Assembly (NCBI RefSeq): GCF_001417815.1
Contig: NZ_BCFK01000054.1
Span: 31,746-95,745 of the forward strand
DNA: 64,000 nucleotides
Direction: 5' to 3'
Source: Bifidobacterium aesculapii
GTDB taxonomy: Bacteria > Actinomycetota > Actinomycetes > Actinomycetales > Bifidobacteriaceae
In this document: positions 51,943-61,501 of the stretch, piece after piece
How the letters are laid out: every line of letters starts with the position of its first letter
How positions within the stretch are numbered: the first letter of the stretch is position 1
Notes under the pieces: generated by a model
The model's database searches: none
The model's input: only the letters and a program-made list of their open reading frames with translations
What the model was told of the DNA's origin: nothing
Position numbers and translations under genes: made by a program

Positions 51943-52713
51943 ATGGACGAGGATATGGATGCGGCCGACGCACGCGACGGCGGCGATGTATGCGTGGTCT
52001 TCGCCGCGGGCGAATACTACCGTTCCCCCGACTACCGCCCGATAGCGGTCTCGGAGGGCGCGTTCGTCGTCGCGGCGGACGGCGGGCTCGACCATGCGCG
52101 CGAGGCCGGCGTCGCGCCCGACGTGGTGGTGGGCGATTTCGATTCTCTCGCCGGCGCGCCCCCCGCCGCGGGAACGCGCACGATCGCGCTGCCCCCCATG
52201 AAGGACGACCCGGATCTGCTGAGCGCGCTGAAGGTGGCGTGGGCCCACGGCTGCCGCACGTTCCACGTGTACGGCGCGTTGGGCGGCCGCATCGACCATA
52301 CGCTTTCCGCGATCCGGCTGATGGCGCGCGTCGCGCGTCACGGCGGCATCGGGTTCCTGCACGGCGACGGCACTATCGTGACGGCCATCTGCGACGCCCG
52401 TCTCGACTTCGCGGCGCACGACGCCACGCCCGGGCGCATGGTGTCCGTGTTCTCGCATTCCGGCACGGCCCGGGGCGTGAGCGAGCCCGGATTGAAGTAC
52501 GAGCTGATGGACGGTGACCTGGCCGATGATTCGGTGCTGGGGGTGAGCAACGAGTTCCGCCCGGGCATGCCCGGGGCGGTCGAGGTGCGCGACGGGACGC
52601 TGGTGGTCACGTTCCCGGCGGAGGCGCCCATGCCGCGGGTGACGCGGACGCGGACGCCCGGCGGCGACCTGGGCGCGTTGGACACGCACGTCTCCGCGCT
52701 GCTGGCGCAATGA
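51943..52713 (+). CDS. Thiamine pyrophosphokinase
   Basis: Predicted to convert thiamine plus ATP to thiamine pyrophosphate. Of 256 residues, the N-terminal motif AADGGLDHAREAGVAPDVVVGDFDS and the catalytic GALGGRIDHTLSAIRLM are diagnostic. The C-terminal beta domain binds thiamine (VSVFSHSG, then GVSNEF). No ribosome binding site; TACACT lies 8 nt upstream of the ATG. No thiamine riboswitch is seen in the 39-base gap. Confidence 0.9.
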   Translation: MDEDMDAADARDGGDVCVVFAAGEYYRSPDYRPIAVSEGAFVVAADGGLDHAREAGVAPDVVVGDFDSLAGAPPAAGTRTIALPPMKDDPDLLSALKVAWAHGCRTFHVYGALGGRIDHTLSAIRLMARVARHGGIGFLHGDGTIVTAICDARLDFAAHDATPGRMVSVFSHSGTARGVSEPGLKYELMDGDLADDSVLGVSNEFRPGMPGAVEVRDGTLVVTFPAEAPMPRVTRTRTPGGDLGALDTHVSALLAQ

Positions 52714-52733
52714 GCCGCAGGCACGTGCGCCGC

Positions 52734-52767
52734 GCGTGGGCGCCATGCGACGTCATGGCGCCCACGC
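52734..52767 (+). terminator. Terminator after the thiamine pyrophosphokinase gene
   Basis: Perfect 14-bp arms (GCGTGGGCGCCATG at 52734-52747 and its complement at 52754-52767) with a 6-nt loop, 20 bases past the stop. There is no U run, so release may need a factor. Confidence 0.7.
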
Positions 52768-52823
52768 CATGTGAACGCTCACGGAATTTTTGCGGATTTT
52801 CCGCTGAAACACGGTGGAAGACG

Positions 52824-52853
52824 TTGCGTTTCGTACAGGCGACGCACTACAGT
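52824..52853 (+). promoter_or_regulatory. gap promoter
   Basis: TTGCGT (52824-52829), an 18-nt spacer and TACAGT (52848-52853), about 70 bases before the start of the highly expressed gap gene. Confidence 0.6.
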
Positions 52854-52922
52854 AGGCCATGTTGGTAAACAATGGCTCCGGTGTGTCCAGCGCGCCGGCG
52901 TTACCCTACAAGGGAGAATTAC

Positions 52923-53981
52923 ATGACAGTTAAGATTGGTATCAACGGCTTCGGTCGCATCGGTCGTCTCGCCTTCCGCCGCATCTTCGAGCTGCAGGCT
53001 CGTGGCGGCCAGGCCGGCGACATCGAAGTTGCCGCCATCAACGATCTGACCACTCCGGCCACGCTGGCCTACCTGCTGAAGTACGATTCCACCCACGGCA
53101 CCTTCCGTCACGACGACGGCACGCCGGTCGACGTGAAGTCCACCGAGGACTCCATCGTCGTCGACGGCAAGGAATACAAGGTCTACGCCGAGAAGGACGC
53201 CAACAACATTCCGTGGGTCAAGAACGACGGTGTCGAGTTCGTCCTCGAGTGCACCGGCTTCTACACCTCCGCCGAGAAGTCCCAGGCCCACCTCAACGCC
53301 GGTGCCAAGAAGGTCCTGATCTCCGCCCCGGCCAAGGACGACGTCACCCCGACCGTCGTGTTCGGCGTGAACCACGACATCCTCAAGGCCTCCGACAACA
53401 TCGTCTCCGCCGGTTCCTGCACCACCAACTCCATGGCCGCCATGGTCAAGCTGCTGGACGAGAAGTTCGGCATCAAGGCCGGCTTCATGACCACCATCCA
53501 CGCCTACACCGGCACCCAGATGCTGCTGGACGGCCCGCGTGGCACCAAGTCCGGCCGCAACCTGCGCGCCGCGGGCATCAACACGATCGCCCACTCCACC
53601 GGTGCCGCCAAGGCCATCGGCAAGGTCGTTCCGTCCGTCAACGGCAAGCTGCAGGGCCACGCCCAGCGCGTGCAGGTTCCGGACGGCTCCGTCACCGAGC
53701 TGACCACTGTCCTCGAGAAGGCCGCCACCGTCGACGAGATCAACGACGCCTTCAAGGCCGCCTTCTCCGACACGGACTACTACGGCTACAACGATGAGGG
53801 CATCGTCTCCTCCGACATCCTCGGTGACACCCACGGTGGCGTCTTCGACCCGACCCAGACCGATGTCAACACCATCGACGGCCTGACTCTGGCCCGCACG
53901 GTCTCCTTCTACGACAACGAGTACGGCTTCACCTCCAACATGATCCGTACCCTGCTGTACTTCGCCGAGATCTCCGAGTGA
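52923..53981 (+). CDS. gap: Glyceraldehyde-3-phosphate dehydrogenase
   Basis: NAD-dependent oxidation and phosphorylation of glyceraldehyde 3-phosphate. Of 352 residues, the N-terminal Rossmann motif is [14 protein letters not shown], the catalytic cysteine lies in [14 protein letters not shown], and [16 protein letters not shown] segments follow (here [16 protein letters not shown]). Codon use is strongly biased to C-ending codons, as for a highly expressed gene. The ATG at 52923 has AGGGAG upstream; a longer reading frame to 52872 is not needed. A strong terminator follows. Confidence 0.99.
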   Translation: MTVKIGINGFGRIGRLAFRRIFELQARGGQAGDIEVAAINDLTTPATLAYLLKYDSTHGTFRHDDGTPVDVKSTEDSIVVDGKEYKVYAEKDANNIPWVKNDGVEFVLECTGFYTSAEKSQAHLNAGAKKVLISAPAKDDVTPTVVFGVNHDILKASDNIVSAGSCTTNSMAAMVKLLDEKFGIKAGFMTTIHAYTGTQMLLDGPRGTKSGRNLRAAGINTIAHSTGAAKAIGKVVPSVNGKLQGHAQRVQVPDGSVTELTTVLEKAATVDEINDAFKAAFSDTDYYGYNDEGIVSSDILGDTHGGVFDPTQTDVNTIDGLTLARTVSFYDNEYGFTSNMIRTLLYFAEISE

Positions 53982-54027
53982 GCCAACGCGGATTCGTCCG
54001 TGATCGCCTCATAAGGCTTTAGGCATG

Positions 54028-54058
54028 GTAGGCCCCGCTCCCCTCGAGCGGGGCCTAC
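54028..54058 (+). terminator. Intrinsic terminator of gap
   Basis: Perfect 13-bp arms GTAGGCCCCGCTC and complement (54028-54040 and 54046-54058), loop CCCTC, followed by TGTATTT. Confidence 0.88.
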
Positions 54059-54096
54059 TGTATTTCAGGCTCCGTTCCCTCGTCACCCCACGCGGG

Positions 54097-54110
54097 TAGA
54101 ACAGTCGGAT
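54097..54110 (+). promoter_or_regulatory. -10 element of ybaK, probably leaderless
   Basis: TAGAAC at 54097-54102 ends 8 nt before the ATG at 54111. No ribosome binding site is present. Confidence 0.5.
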
Positions 54111-54620
54111 ATGGCGAAGAAAAAGAAACACGAGAAAGGCGCTGGCTCCACGCCGGCGACCGTACAACTGGAGCAGGCGGGCATCACGTTCACCCCATAC
54201 GAATACGAGCACTCCAGCGACCACATGGACGACGGCTACGGCGTCGAGGCGGCGAAGAAACTCGGCTTCGACGAGCATCAGGTCTTCAAAACCCTCATGG
54301 CGGATACCGGCTCCGAACGCGTGGTCGGAGTGGTGCCGGTCAGCGGGCATATGGATCTCAAGGCGTTGGCCGCGGCAGTCGGCGCGAAGAAGGCGGCCAT
54401 GGCCGATCCGAAGGTAGCCATGCGCGAATCCGGCTACGTGGTCGGCGGCATCTCCCCGCTCGGGCAGAAGACGCATCACAAGACGGTATTGGACGAAAGC
54501 GCCCTGCGGTTCGACACGATCCTCGTCTCCGGCGGCAAACGCGGCTTCTCGGTCGGCATCGCCCCCCAGGATCTGCTCACGGTCCTCGATGCCGTCGCCG
54601 CGCCCATCGGCACGTGGTGA
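54111..54620 (+). CDS. ybaK: YbaK/EbsC-type aminoacyl-tRNA deacylase
   Basis: A 169-residue trans-editing enzyme that removes cysteine or other wrong amino acids from tRNA(Pro) and related tRNAs. The YbaK domain motifs include GVEAAKKLGFDEHQVFKTLM with the conserved lysine, AVGAKKAAMADP and GYVVGGISPLGQ. A lysine-rich N-terminal tail (MAKKKKHEKG) precedes it. The gene is monocistronic between the gap terminator and a large inverted repeat. Confidence 0.92.
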   Translation: MAKKKKHEKGAGSTPATVQLEQAGITFTPYEYEHSSDHMDDGYGVEAAKKLGFDEHQVFKTLMADTGSERVVGVVPVSGHMDLKALAAAVGAKKAAMADPKVAMRESGYVVGGISPLGQKTHHKTVLDESALRFDTILVSGGKRGFSVGIAPQDLLTVLDAVAAPIGTW

Positions 54621-54627
54621 CCGAGGC

Positions 54628-54717
54628 ACCATACCGGCAGCATGCGCAAGTGGCCTCTCGCGTGGCATGAGCAATATGACATGCCATACGAGAGGCCACT
54701 TCATTGCCCGGTATGGT
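54628..54717. repeat. 90-bp compound inverted repeat between ybaK and pyrE
   Basis: Inner arms of 21 bp (54648-54668 and 54681-54701, one mismatch) with a 12-nt loop, and outer perfect 10-bp arms ACCATACCGG and complement (54628-54637 and 54708-54717). It lies between two convergent genes and is likely a bidirectional terminator, but it is much longer than most. Confidence 0.7.
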
Positions 54718-54754
54718 TCCCGCACCGTCCGCATTGCGCAGGCACGGGAACCAT
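54713..54754 (-). terminator. Terminator after pyrE
   Basis: Arms ATGGTTCCCG and CGGGAACCAT (54713-54722 and 54745-54754) lie just past the pyrE stop. The left arm shares bases with the outer arm of the neighbouring inverted repeat, so the two structures compete. Confidence 0.6.
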
Positions 54755-54761
54755 ACGACCG

Positions 54762-55463
54762 TCACGCGCCGTACTTCGCGAGATACGCGTCCGCAGCGGC
54801 CTTGATGGCATCGGTCACATACGGTTCGCCGTCGGCGGTGCGGATCGCACGCCCCGCTTCGAAGATCTCACGCACGTTCGCGATGGCGAACACCGGGAAA
54901 CCGAATTCGGCTTCGACCGCCTTCACGGCGGACGTGTCGGAATCCTTAGTCTTCTCCATGCGGTCGACGGACAGCACGAGCCCCACGACCTCGACGTCAG
55001 CCTCGGCCTTGAGCTTCGGGATGACCTCGCGCACGGCGGTGCCGGCGGTCATCACGTCGTCGACGAGCAGCACCTTCATGCCGTCCTTGAGCTGCGTGCC
55101 GACCATCATGCCGCCGTCGCCGTGGTCCTTCTTCTCCTTGCGGTCGAACGTGTATCCGACCTCCATGCCATGCACGGACGTGAGCGCAATCGCCGTGGAC
55201 ACGCCCAGCGGGATGCCCTTGTATGCGGGCCCGAACACGGTGTCGATGTCCTTCGGCAGGTTGCCCGCTTCGATTTCGGAGTCAATCTTCTCGGCGTAGA
55301 ACGCGCCGAGCGTGGCGATCTTGCGTCCGTCGTCGAATGCGCCCGCGTTGATGAAGTACGGGGACTTGCGCCCGGATTTCAATGTGAAGTCGCCGAATTT
55401 CAACGCCTTGGATTCGAGCAGGAACCGGGTGAATCGGATGTCGAGCGATGCATTGTCGGTCAT
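54762..55463 (-). CDS. pyrE: Orotate phosphoribosyltransferase
   Basis: Makes orotidine monophosphate from orotate and PRPP. Of 233 residues, the PRPP loop is [17 protein letters not shown], and [18 protein letters not shown] and [12 protein letters not shown] are family motifs. The ATG at 55463 has AAGGAG upstream; the open frame beyond it is the shadow of other coding sequence. It is the last gene of the pyr operon. Confidence 0.97.
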   Translation of the reverse strand: MTDNASLDIRFTRFLLESKALKFGDFTLKSGRKSPYFINAGAFDDGRKIATLGAFYAEKIDSEIEAGNLPKDIDTVFGPAYKGIPLGVSTAIALTSVHGMEVGYTFDRKEKKDHGDGGMMVGTQLKDGMKVLLVDDVMTAGTAVREVIPKLKAEADVEVVGLVLSVDRMEKTKDSDTSAVKAVEAEFGFPVFAIANVREIFEAGRAIRTADGEPYVTDAIKAAADAYLAKYGA

Positions 55464-55542
55464 GGTGGTCTCCTTCTTGCGAGTTGTCCTTCGCCAGCGA
55501 TTCGTTCGTTGGCGTCCGTCTGTGTCCGTCGTCTGCGCCCGG

Positions 55543-56490
55543 TCAGCGCCAGGTCCCGCCGGCCGCGAGCTTCGCGGCGAGTTCTGGGCGGTCATCGAGC
55601 AGGTCATCGAGTTCACGGGCCACACGCAACGGGGCGACCGGATCGAACAGGGCCGCCGCCCCCACCTCGACGGCGTTCGCGCCGGCGTACAGGTATTCGA
55701 GGGCCTTCTCGCCGGAATCGACGCCGCCGATGCCGATGATCGGGATCTCCGGCAGCACGGTGCGCGTACGGTACACGGCGACCAGTCCGATGGGCAGCAC
55801 GGCCGGACCGGACACGCCACCGGTGGTGTTCGCGATGATCGGCTCGCCGGTGCGGATGTTGATGCGCATGCCGAGCAGCGTGTTGATCATGCTCAGCGCG
55901 TCCGCGCCATGTTCGACTGCGGCGCGTGCCGGCACGGTGATGTCGGTGACGTTCGGCGTCAGCTTGACGATGATCGGCTTGTCGGTCATCGGGCGCAGAC
56001 GGTCCATGAGCTTGGCGAGGGCGACCGGGTCGGTGCCGACGCTCATGCCGCCGTGCGTGACGTTCGGGCAGCTCACGTTGATCTCCAGCATGTCCGCGTC
56101 GGAGTCGGCGAGTTTGGCGACGACGGCCGCATAGTCGTCATCGCTGTGGCCGGCCACGTTCGCCACGACCGTGGCGCCCGCCTGCTTGAGTTTCGGCAAG
56201 TCGTCGATGAGATAGTGGTCGACGCCCGGGTTCTGCAACCCGACGGCGTTGATGTTGGACGCGGGTCCCTCCGCGGTGCGCGGCGACGGATTGCCTTCCC
56301 ACGGCACGGGCGAGCAGCCCTTGGTGGAGACGGCGCCGAGCTGGCTCACATCATAGAACCAGCGCACGGCCGCGTACTGGAAGGTTCCGGAAGCGGTGGC
56401 GACCGGGTTCTTCCAGGTGACTCCCGCGACCTGCGTGGGGTGCTTCCACTCGTGCTCCTCGTACAGATTGATGTGCTTGCCGTCGGTCAT
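55543..56490 (-). CDS. pyrD: Dihydroorotate dehydrogenase, catalytic subunit (type 1B)
   Basis: Oxidises dihydroorotate with FMN, passing electrons to PyrK and NAD. Of 315 residues, the catalytic cysteine lies in [12 protein letters not shown], as in class 1 enzymes, with [14 protein letters not shown] and [19 protein letters not shown]. The ATG at 56490 has GGGGGAG 6 nt upstream; a GTG two codons earlier, overlapping the pyrK stop, is the alternative. Confidence 0.95.
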   Translation of the reverse strand: MTDGKHINLYEEHEWKHPTQVAGVTWKNPVATASGTFQYAAVRWFYDVSQLGAVSTKGCSPVPWEGNPSPRTAEGPASNINAVGLQNPGVDHYLIDDLPKLKQAGATVVANVAGHSDDDYAAVVAKLADSDADMLEINVSCPNVTHGGMSVGTDPVALAKLMDRLRPMTDKPIIVKLTPNVTDITVPARAAVEHGADALSMINTLLGMRINIRTGEPIIANTTGGVSGPAVLPIGLVAVYRTRTVLPEIPIIGIGGVDSGEKALEYLYAGANAVEVGAAALFDPVAPLRVARELDDLLDDRPELAAKLAAGGTWR

Positions 56491-56492
56491 CG

Positions 56493-57317
56493 TCACTCCC
56501 CCCATCCGAGCCGTTCGCGGGTGAACACCGGTCCGTCGGCGCACACCTTCAGTCGTCCGTCGACGGTGTCGACGGTGCACAGCACGCATGTGCCGTAGCC
56601 GCAGCCCATGCGCTGCTCCATGCTCAGCTGGCAAGCCAGATCGCGTTTCGCGGCCCATGCGGCGACGGCCTTCATCATCGGCAGCGGGCCGCAGGAGAGG
56701 ATCACCGTGTCGAGGCCGTCGACGGTCAGACCGCCATCGGCCTCGAGACGGTCGAGCAGGGTGATGACGTTGCCCTCCGATTCGTCGATGCTCACCGTAG
56801 CGTCCGCATACGGTTCGATGAAGCGGTCGGCGAAATGCTCGTTGCGGTAGCCGAACACGGCGGTGGTGCGCGCTGCCGGGTCGGCGGCGAGACGCTGTGC
56901 CGTGTAGATGAGCGGCGGCACGCCGAGTCCGCCGGCGACAAGCACGTAGTGCGCGGCCTGCTTCGTGTCGAACGGCCTGCCCAGCGGCCCCAACACCTGA
57001 ATGCTGTCTCCGGCATCGAGTCCGGCGAACTCTTCGGTGCCTTTGCCGACGACGGCGAAGATGACGCTTACCAAGTCGCCGTCGGTCTCGCTGACGCCGA
57101 ACGGACGCGGCATCGGCATGAGCGGATCGTAGGTGAACAGGTTCACGAACTGCGCGGGGCGCGCATGCTTCGCGATGTACGGGTCCCTGAACGTCAGACG
57201 CACCACGCCGGGCGTGAGCTCGACGGCGTCGGTGATCTCGACGGGGTGGCGCGGCGGGAAGTATCCGGCCGCGACGGCCTCGTCCACCACGTCATAGGTC
57301 GGGGTGAAGGCGGTCAA
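56493..57317 (-). CDS. pyrK: Dihydroorotate dehydrogenase, electron transfer subunit
   Basis: FAD and 2Fe-2S partner of PyrD, linking it to NAD. Of 274 residues, the ferredoxin-reductase-like core has HARPAQFVNLF and LGPLGRPFD, and the iron-sulfur cysteines lie in MGCGYGTCVLCTVD and KVCADGPVF. The start codon is a TTG at 57317 with AAGGAG 6 nt upstream. It precedes pyrD by 2 nt. Confidence 0.95.
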   Translation of the reverse strand: MTAFTPTYDVVDEAVAAGYFPPRHPVEITDAVELTPGVVRLTFRDPYIAKHARPAQFVNLFTYDPLMPMPRPFGVSETDGDLVSVIFAVVGKGTEEFAGLDAGDSIQVLGPLGRPFDTKQAAHYVLVAGGLGVPPLIYTAQRLAADPAARTTAVFGYRNEHFADRFIEPYADATVSIDESEGNVITLLDRLEADGGLTVDGLDTVILSCGPLPMMKAVAAWAAKRDLACQLSMEQRMGCGYGTCVLCTVDTVDGRLKVCADGPVFTRERLGWGE

Positions 57318-57398
57318 TGTTGCTCCTTATCGGATGGACTATCGGGATGATCGGGAAACTGTCTGGATGGCGCCGTCGCATGGGAACGGCGCGGGACG

Positions 57399-58346
57399 TC
57401 ACAGCACGGCGCGCAGATCGTCGCGCATGCGGATGGCGGCGTCGCGCGCCGTCTCGTCGACGAGCGCCAGCGCGTCGTCGGCGGACATGGACGGGTTGTA
57501 GCGTCCGTCCTTCCTCCATGCGCCGATGATGCCGCGGGAGGAGTTGACGATGGCGCCGGAGCCGTCCGCGTCGAACATGCCGCGCACGTCGGCGGCGGTG
57601 CCGCCCTGTGCGCCGTAGCCGGGCACGAGGAAGAAGGTGTGCGGCATGCGCGCGCGCAACGCCTTGCCCTCTTCGGGGTGGGTGGCGCCGACGACCGCGC
57701 CGACGCGCGAGTAGCAGTGCGCACCGATCGAATCGGCGCCCCAGCCTTCGACGAGGTCGGCGACATGCTCGTACACCTTCGAGCCGTCGGCGAGGTCGAG
57801 CATCTGCAGCTCGCTGGATGAGGGGTTGGACGTGCGCACGAGCACGAACAGGTCCTTGTCGCTTTCCTTGGCGGCGTCGACGAACGGCGTGATGCCGTCG
57901 GTGCCGAGATACGGGTTGACGGTAACGGCGTCCACCTTCCACGGGTCGAACCCGTCCACGCCGGTGAGCATATGCGCGTATGCGGCGGCGGTGGAGCCGA
58001 TGTCTCCACGTTTGACGTCGGCGAGCACGTACAGGCCGCGGCTGGCGGCATAGTCGCAGGTCATCGTGTACACGTCGATGCCGGCGGGGCCGAGCGCCTC
58101 GTACATGGCGATCTGGGGTTTGACGGCGGGCACGATGCCAGCCACCGCGTCGATGATGGTGCGGTTGAACTCGTAGAAGGCGACGGCGAGCTGCGCGGCG
58201 GGCAGCTCCTCCGGCGTCTCGACCGAGTCGCGCACCTCATCGGCGAAGCTCGCGACCACCTGCGGCGGCACGAGCGCCTCAGTGGGGTCGATTCCGACGA
58301 CGCTCGGATTCTGCGTCGCTTCGATGGCGTCGATCAGGCGGTCCAT
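57399..58346 (-). CDS. pyrF: Orotidine 5'-phosphate decarboxylase
   Basis: Final step to UMP. Of 315 residues, the catalytic region is ADVKRGDIGSTAAAYA, the longer type-2 form found in actinobacteria, with VNPYLGTDGITPF and FLVPGYGAQGG. AAGGAAAGG precedes the ATG at 58346. It lies between pyrC and pyrK. Confidence 0.96.
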   Translation of the reverse strand: MDRLIDAIEATQNPSVVGIDPTEALVPPQVVASFADEVRDSVETPEELPAAQLAVAFYEFNRTIIDAVAGIVPAVKPQIAMYEALGPAGIDVYTMTCDYAASRGLYVLADVKRGDIGSTAAAYAHMLTGVDGFDPWKVDAVTVNPYLGTDGITPFVDAAKESDKDLFVLVRTSNPSSSELQMLDLADGSKVYEHVADLVEGWGADSIGAHCYSRVGAVVGATHPEEGKALRARMPHTFFLVPGYGAQGGTAADVRGMFDADGSGAIVNSSRGIIGAWRKDGRYNPSMSADDALALVDETARDAAIRMRDDLRAVL

Positions 58347-58441
58347 ACGTTTCCTTTCCTTGTGGTTGCTCTCTGTCCCGGCGACGTCGCCGCTGGAATC
58401 ATGCGGTCACGGACGTCACTGATGTCGTTATGTCACAGACC

Positions 58442-59890
58442 TCACAGACGGCTGAAGACCATGGCGCCGCCGATGATGGTGGCGAGCGGGCGCCCGGTGA
58501 CGTCCCAGCCGCCGAACGGGGTGTTGCGAGCCTTCGAATGGAAGGCCTCCGGGTCCACGGTCCATGCGGCGGCCGTATCGAGCACGACGAGACCGATGCC
58601 GTCCGTGTCCTTCACCGCCCCCAGGTCGAGCACGCGCTTGGCGTCCGGCTCGCGCGAGGCGTCGGTCTCGCGGTCGAGCAGGGCGGTCACGTCGGTGGCC
58701 TCATGCCCCATGAGCCGCATCGGGGCGACGCTCATAAGCTCGATGAGACGCTCGTCGGAGATGTAGCCGCCGTCCACGAGCGTGGCGTGGCATACGCCGT
58801 ACGCGCATTCGAGACCGATGATGCCGTTGGGAGCGTCGAGGAATCCGAGCTCCTTCTCCGCCATGGTGTGCGGCGCATGATCGGTGGCGAGCAGGTCGAC
58901 GGTGCCGTCGGCCACGGCCTCGCAGGTCGCCTTGCGGTCCGCTTCCGAACGCAGCGGCGGGTTCATCTTGGCGAGGGTGCCGTACTTGAGCAGCGCCTCG
59001 TCGCTCAGCGAAAGATAGTGCGGCGCGGTCTCGCAGGTGATGGGCAGACCTTCGGCCTTGGCGGCGCGGATCGCGTCGAAGCTGATGGCGGTGCTCACGT
59101 GCTGGAAGTGCACGTGCACGCCGGTCTCGCGGGCCTTGGCGATGTCGCGTTCGACGATCTTCAGCTCGGTGTCCTCGGGGATGCCGGGCACGCCGAGTGC
59201 GCGCGAGACGGGACCGTCGTTCACCGCGCCCGTGTCGTGATGCTCGCAATGCTCGATGAGCGTCAGTCCGGATGCCTTGGCGAGCGCGAACACGTCGTCG
59301 ATGGTTTCGGGGGTGACCGCGGACCCGTCGTCGCTGATCGCGGTCACCGGGTGCGCGAGCTGGTCGGCGTCCTTGGCCTGGTCGTCCACGCCGGGCATGT
59401 GGCGGCGCCACCGTTCCAGTTCGGTCGCCTCACGCCCCGCGCGCCCCTTGGACGCGCACACGCACAGGTCGTAGCGCACGGGCAGGGTCACGTCGTGGTC
59501 TGTGGCGTAGTGCTGGAGGAAGTCGATGACGTCCGTACGCCCCACCCCGAGCACCTCCCTCGCACCGGGAGCTTCCGGATCGGTGACGGGCTCGCCATCC
59601 ATCGCGGGCACGGTGTTCGGCATGATGAGCACGTCGGTATAGCCGCCGGAGGCCGATGCGGCGCAACCGGAGACCATGGACTCCTTGTAGGTCTGGCCGG
59701 GGTCGCGGAAGTGCACGTGCGGATCGGCGAACCCGGGGGCGAGCGTGAGCCCTGTGGCGTCGATCTCGACGTCGTCGAACCCGTCCGTGCCGCTCCGCAC
59801 GCCCTCCACGAGTGCGTCGGCGGCGAGCGGCACCTTCACGTCGATGATCTCGTCGGTGTTCCAGACCTTGATGTTGCGCAGCATCGGCAT
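58442..59890 (-). CDS. pyrC: Dihydroorotase
   Basis: Cyclises carbamoyl aspartate to dihydroorotate. Of 482 residues, the metal site is GFADPHVHFRDPG near residue 55, with further ligands in HFQHVSTAIS and ATDHAPHTMAEKE, as in the class I (PyrC2) enzymes of Gram-positive bacteria. It follows pyrI after 10 bases. Confidence 0.96.
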   Translation of the reverse strand: MPMLRNIKVWNTDEIIDVKVPLAADALVEGVRSGTDGFDDVEIDATGLTLAPGFADPHVHFRDPGQTYKESMVSGCAASASGGYTDVLIMPNTVPAMDGEPVTDPEAPGAREVLGVGRTDVIDFLQHYATDHDVTLPVRYDLCVCASKGRAGREATELERWRRHMPGVDDQAKDADQLAHPVTAISDDGSAVTPETIDDVFALAKASGLTLIEHCEHHDTGAVNDGPVSRALGVPGIPEDTELKIVERDIAKARETGVHVHFQHVSTAISFDAIRAAKAEGLPITCETAPHYLSLSDEALLKYGTLAKMNPPLRSEADRKATCEAVADGTVDLLATDHAPHTMAEKELGFLDAPNGIIGLECAYGVCHATLVDGGYISDERLIELMSVAPMRLMGHEATDVTALLDRETDASREPDAKRVLDLGAVKDTDGIGLVVLDTAAAWTVDPEAFHSKARNTPFGGWDVTGRPLATIIGGAMVFSRL

Positions 59891-59900
59891 TGCGGGCTCC

Positions 59901-60335
59901 TTACAGTTTGGCTTCCTCGTCGCAGTAGTCGCAGCGGTATTCCTGACGCTCGGAATGCGTCAGATGGAACATCTGGTCGATGCCGCGTTCGGTGGTGGTC
60001 ACGCACCTGGGGTTGCGGCAGGTGAGGATGTTCACCACATGCTCGGGCAGCGTGGGCGTCTTCTTCTCGACGATGGTGCCGCCACGCACGATGCCGACCG
60101 TCGCGGTGCGTGCGACGAGGCCGAGCACGTCGAGGTCGATGCGCGGGTCGCTTTCGCCGTCGCCCTCCTCGATCTTGATGATGTCCTTCGTGCCGTACAG
60201 GTGGCTGTCGGTGTTCATGATCAGCGCGAGCTTGGTCTTCGCGGGATCGATCTTCAGGTATTCGAGCACCTTCAGCGCGGTGCCGGCCGGCACATGGTCG
60301 ATGATGATGCCGTTCTGGACGCTGGTGACCTCCAT
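59901..60335 (-). CDS. pyrI: Aspartate carbamoyltransferase regulatory subunit
   Basis: Allosteric subunit of the ATCase, binding nucleotides and zinc. Of 144 residues, the N-terminal part has IIIDHVPAGTALKVLEYL, and the zinc domain has CRNPRCV and CDYCDEEA, giving four cysteines. It overlaps the end of pyrB by one base (TGATG). PyrI is common in Enterobacteria and archaea and less usual in actinobacteria. Confidence 0.95.
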   Translation of the reverse strand: MEVTSVQNGIIIDHVPAGTALKVLEYLKIDPAKTKLALIMNTDSHLYGTKDIIKIEEGDGESDPRIDLDVLGLVARTATVGIVRGGTIVEKKTPTLPEHVVNILTCRNPRCVTTTERGIDQMFHLTHSERQEYRCDYCDEEAKL

Positions 60336-61330
60336 CAGGCCTGGACCTCCTTGTTTTCGAACGGTTCGTAACCGGGCAGTTCGTCGCCCACCACGGTGCT
60401 TTCGAGCGCCATGCGCATGAGCATGCCGTTCTTCACCTGTTCGAAGTAGGCGGCGCGCGGGTCGTCATCCACTTCGACCGCGATCTCGTTGACGCGCGGC
60501 AGCGGGTGGAGCACAGCCATGTCCGGTTTGGCGAGGGAGAGCTTGTCCTCGTCGAGGATGTAGGTGTCGCGCAGCCGCAGGTAGTCGTCCTCGTTGAAGA
60601 AACGTTCCTTCTGCACGCGGGTCATGTACAGCACGTCGAGGTCGCCGATCACGGAGGCCAGATCCTTGACCTCCACGTAGGAGCAGGATTCCGTGGCGTC
60701 GATGCGGTCGAGCACGTACTGCGGGGTCTTGAGCTCGTCGGGGCTGATGAGCACGAAACGCACGTTGCCGAAACGGCACAGCGTCTCGATGAGCGAGTGC
60801 ACGGTGCGGCCGAACATGAGGTCGCCGCACAGGCCGACGGTCAGGTCGGTGACGCGTCCGAAGCGCGACTGCAGGGTGGCGAGGTCGGCGAGCGTCTGCG
60901 TGGGGTGCATGTGGCCGCCGTCGCCGGCGTTGATGACGGGCACGGAGGCGGCTCGGGAGGCGACGAGCGCGGCGCCCTCCTTCGGGTGGCGGATCGCGAC
61001 CACGTCGACGTAGTTGGACACGGTCTTCAACGTGTCGGCGATGGATTCGCCCTTGGTGACGGAGGCGAGCTGCGCGCCGGCGAAGCCGATGACCTTGCCT
61101 CCGAGACGCAGCATCGCGGTCTCGAAACTCAGGCGCGTGCGAGTGGACGGCTCATAGAACAGGGTGGCGAGCACCCTGCCGTCGCAGGTATGCGCCACTT
61201 CCTTGCGATGCGTATCGATGTACTGCGCCTTGTGCAGCAAATCGGTGATTTGGGGAAGGGAAAGATCGTCGAGCGAGATGACGCTTTTGCCGAGCATCGG
61301 CGTCTCCGCCGGTTCCTGTTCAGTTGACAC
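60335..61330 (-). CDS. pyrB: Aspartate carbamoyltransferase catalytic subunit
   Basis: Committed step of pyrimidine synthesis. Of 331 residues, the carbamoyl-phosphate motif is EPSTRTRLSFE, and HPTQTLADL and LPRVNEIAVEVD are further active-site segments. The start is a GTG at 61330 with AAAGGTGAG upstream. It is the first gene of the pyr operon. Confidence 0.97.
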   Translation of the reverse strand: MSTEQEPAETPMLGKSVISLDDLSLPQITDLLHKAQYIDTHRKEVAHTCDGRVLATLFYEPSTRTRLSFETAMLRLGGKVIGFAGAQLASVTKGESIADTLKTVSNYVDVVAIRHPKEGAALVASRAASVPVINAGDGGHMHPTQTLADLATLQSRFGRVTDLTVGLCGDLMFGRTVHSLIETLCRFGNVRFVLISPDELKTPQYVLDRIDATESCSYVEVKDLASVIGDLDVLYMTRVQKERFFNEDDYLRLRDTYILDEDKLSLAKPDMAVLHPLPRVNEIAVEVDDDPRAAYFEQVKNGMLMRMALESTVVGDELPGYEPFENKEVQA

Positions 61331-61353
61331 GGCTCACCTTTCGTGCGTGAAGC

Positions 61354-61390
61354 GGATAAGGTGGCCACTAACGTGACCTATCCGACTATA
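61354..61390 (-). promoter_or_regulatory. Promoter and imperfect inverted repeat before the pyr operon
   Basis: TATAGT (minus strand, 61385-61390) is a probable -10, giving a leader of about 50 nt. GGATAAGGT and ACCTATCC at the two ends of 61354-61383 form an imperfect dyad just downstream, a possible operator. No pyrR gene or PyrR-type attenuator was found. Confidence 0.45.
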
Positions 61391-61501
61391 GACCATTTTC
61401 GGGACGCATGCCGCACCGCCCGTCCCCCGCGCGTCACCTTCCGTTCACCTTGCACAGGTATATACCGGTGACGTCCGTGATGACGACGGATTCCACCGTA
61501 T

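Noticed and set aside
56490..56658. N-terminal extension of pyrD.
   Set aside because: It overlaps pyrK coding sequence with no homology; the ATG at 56490 has a strong ribosome binding site.
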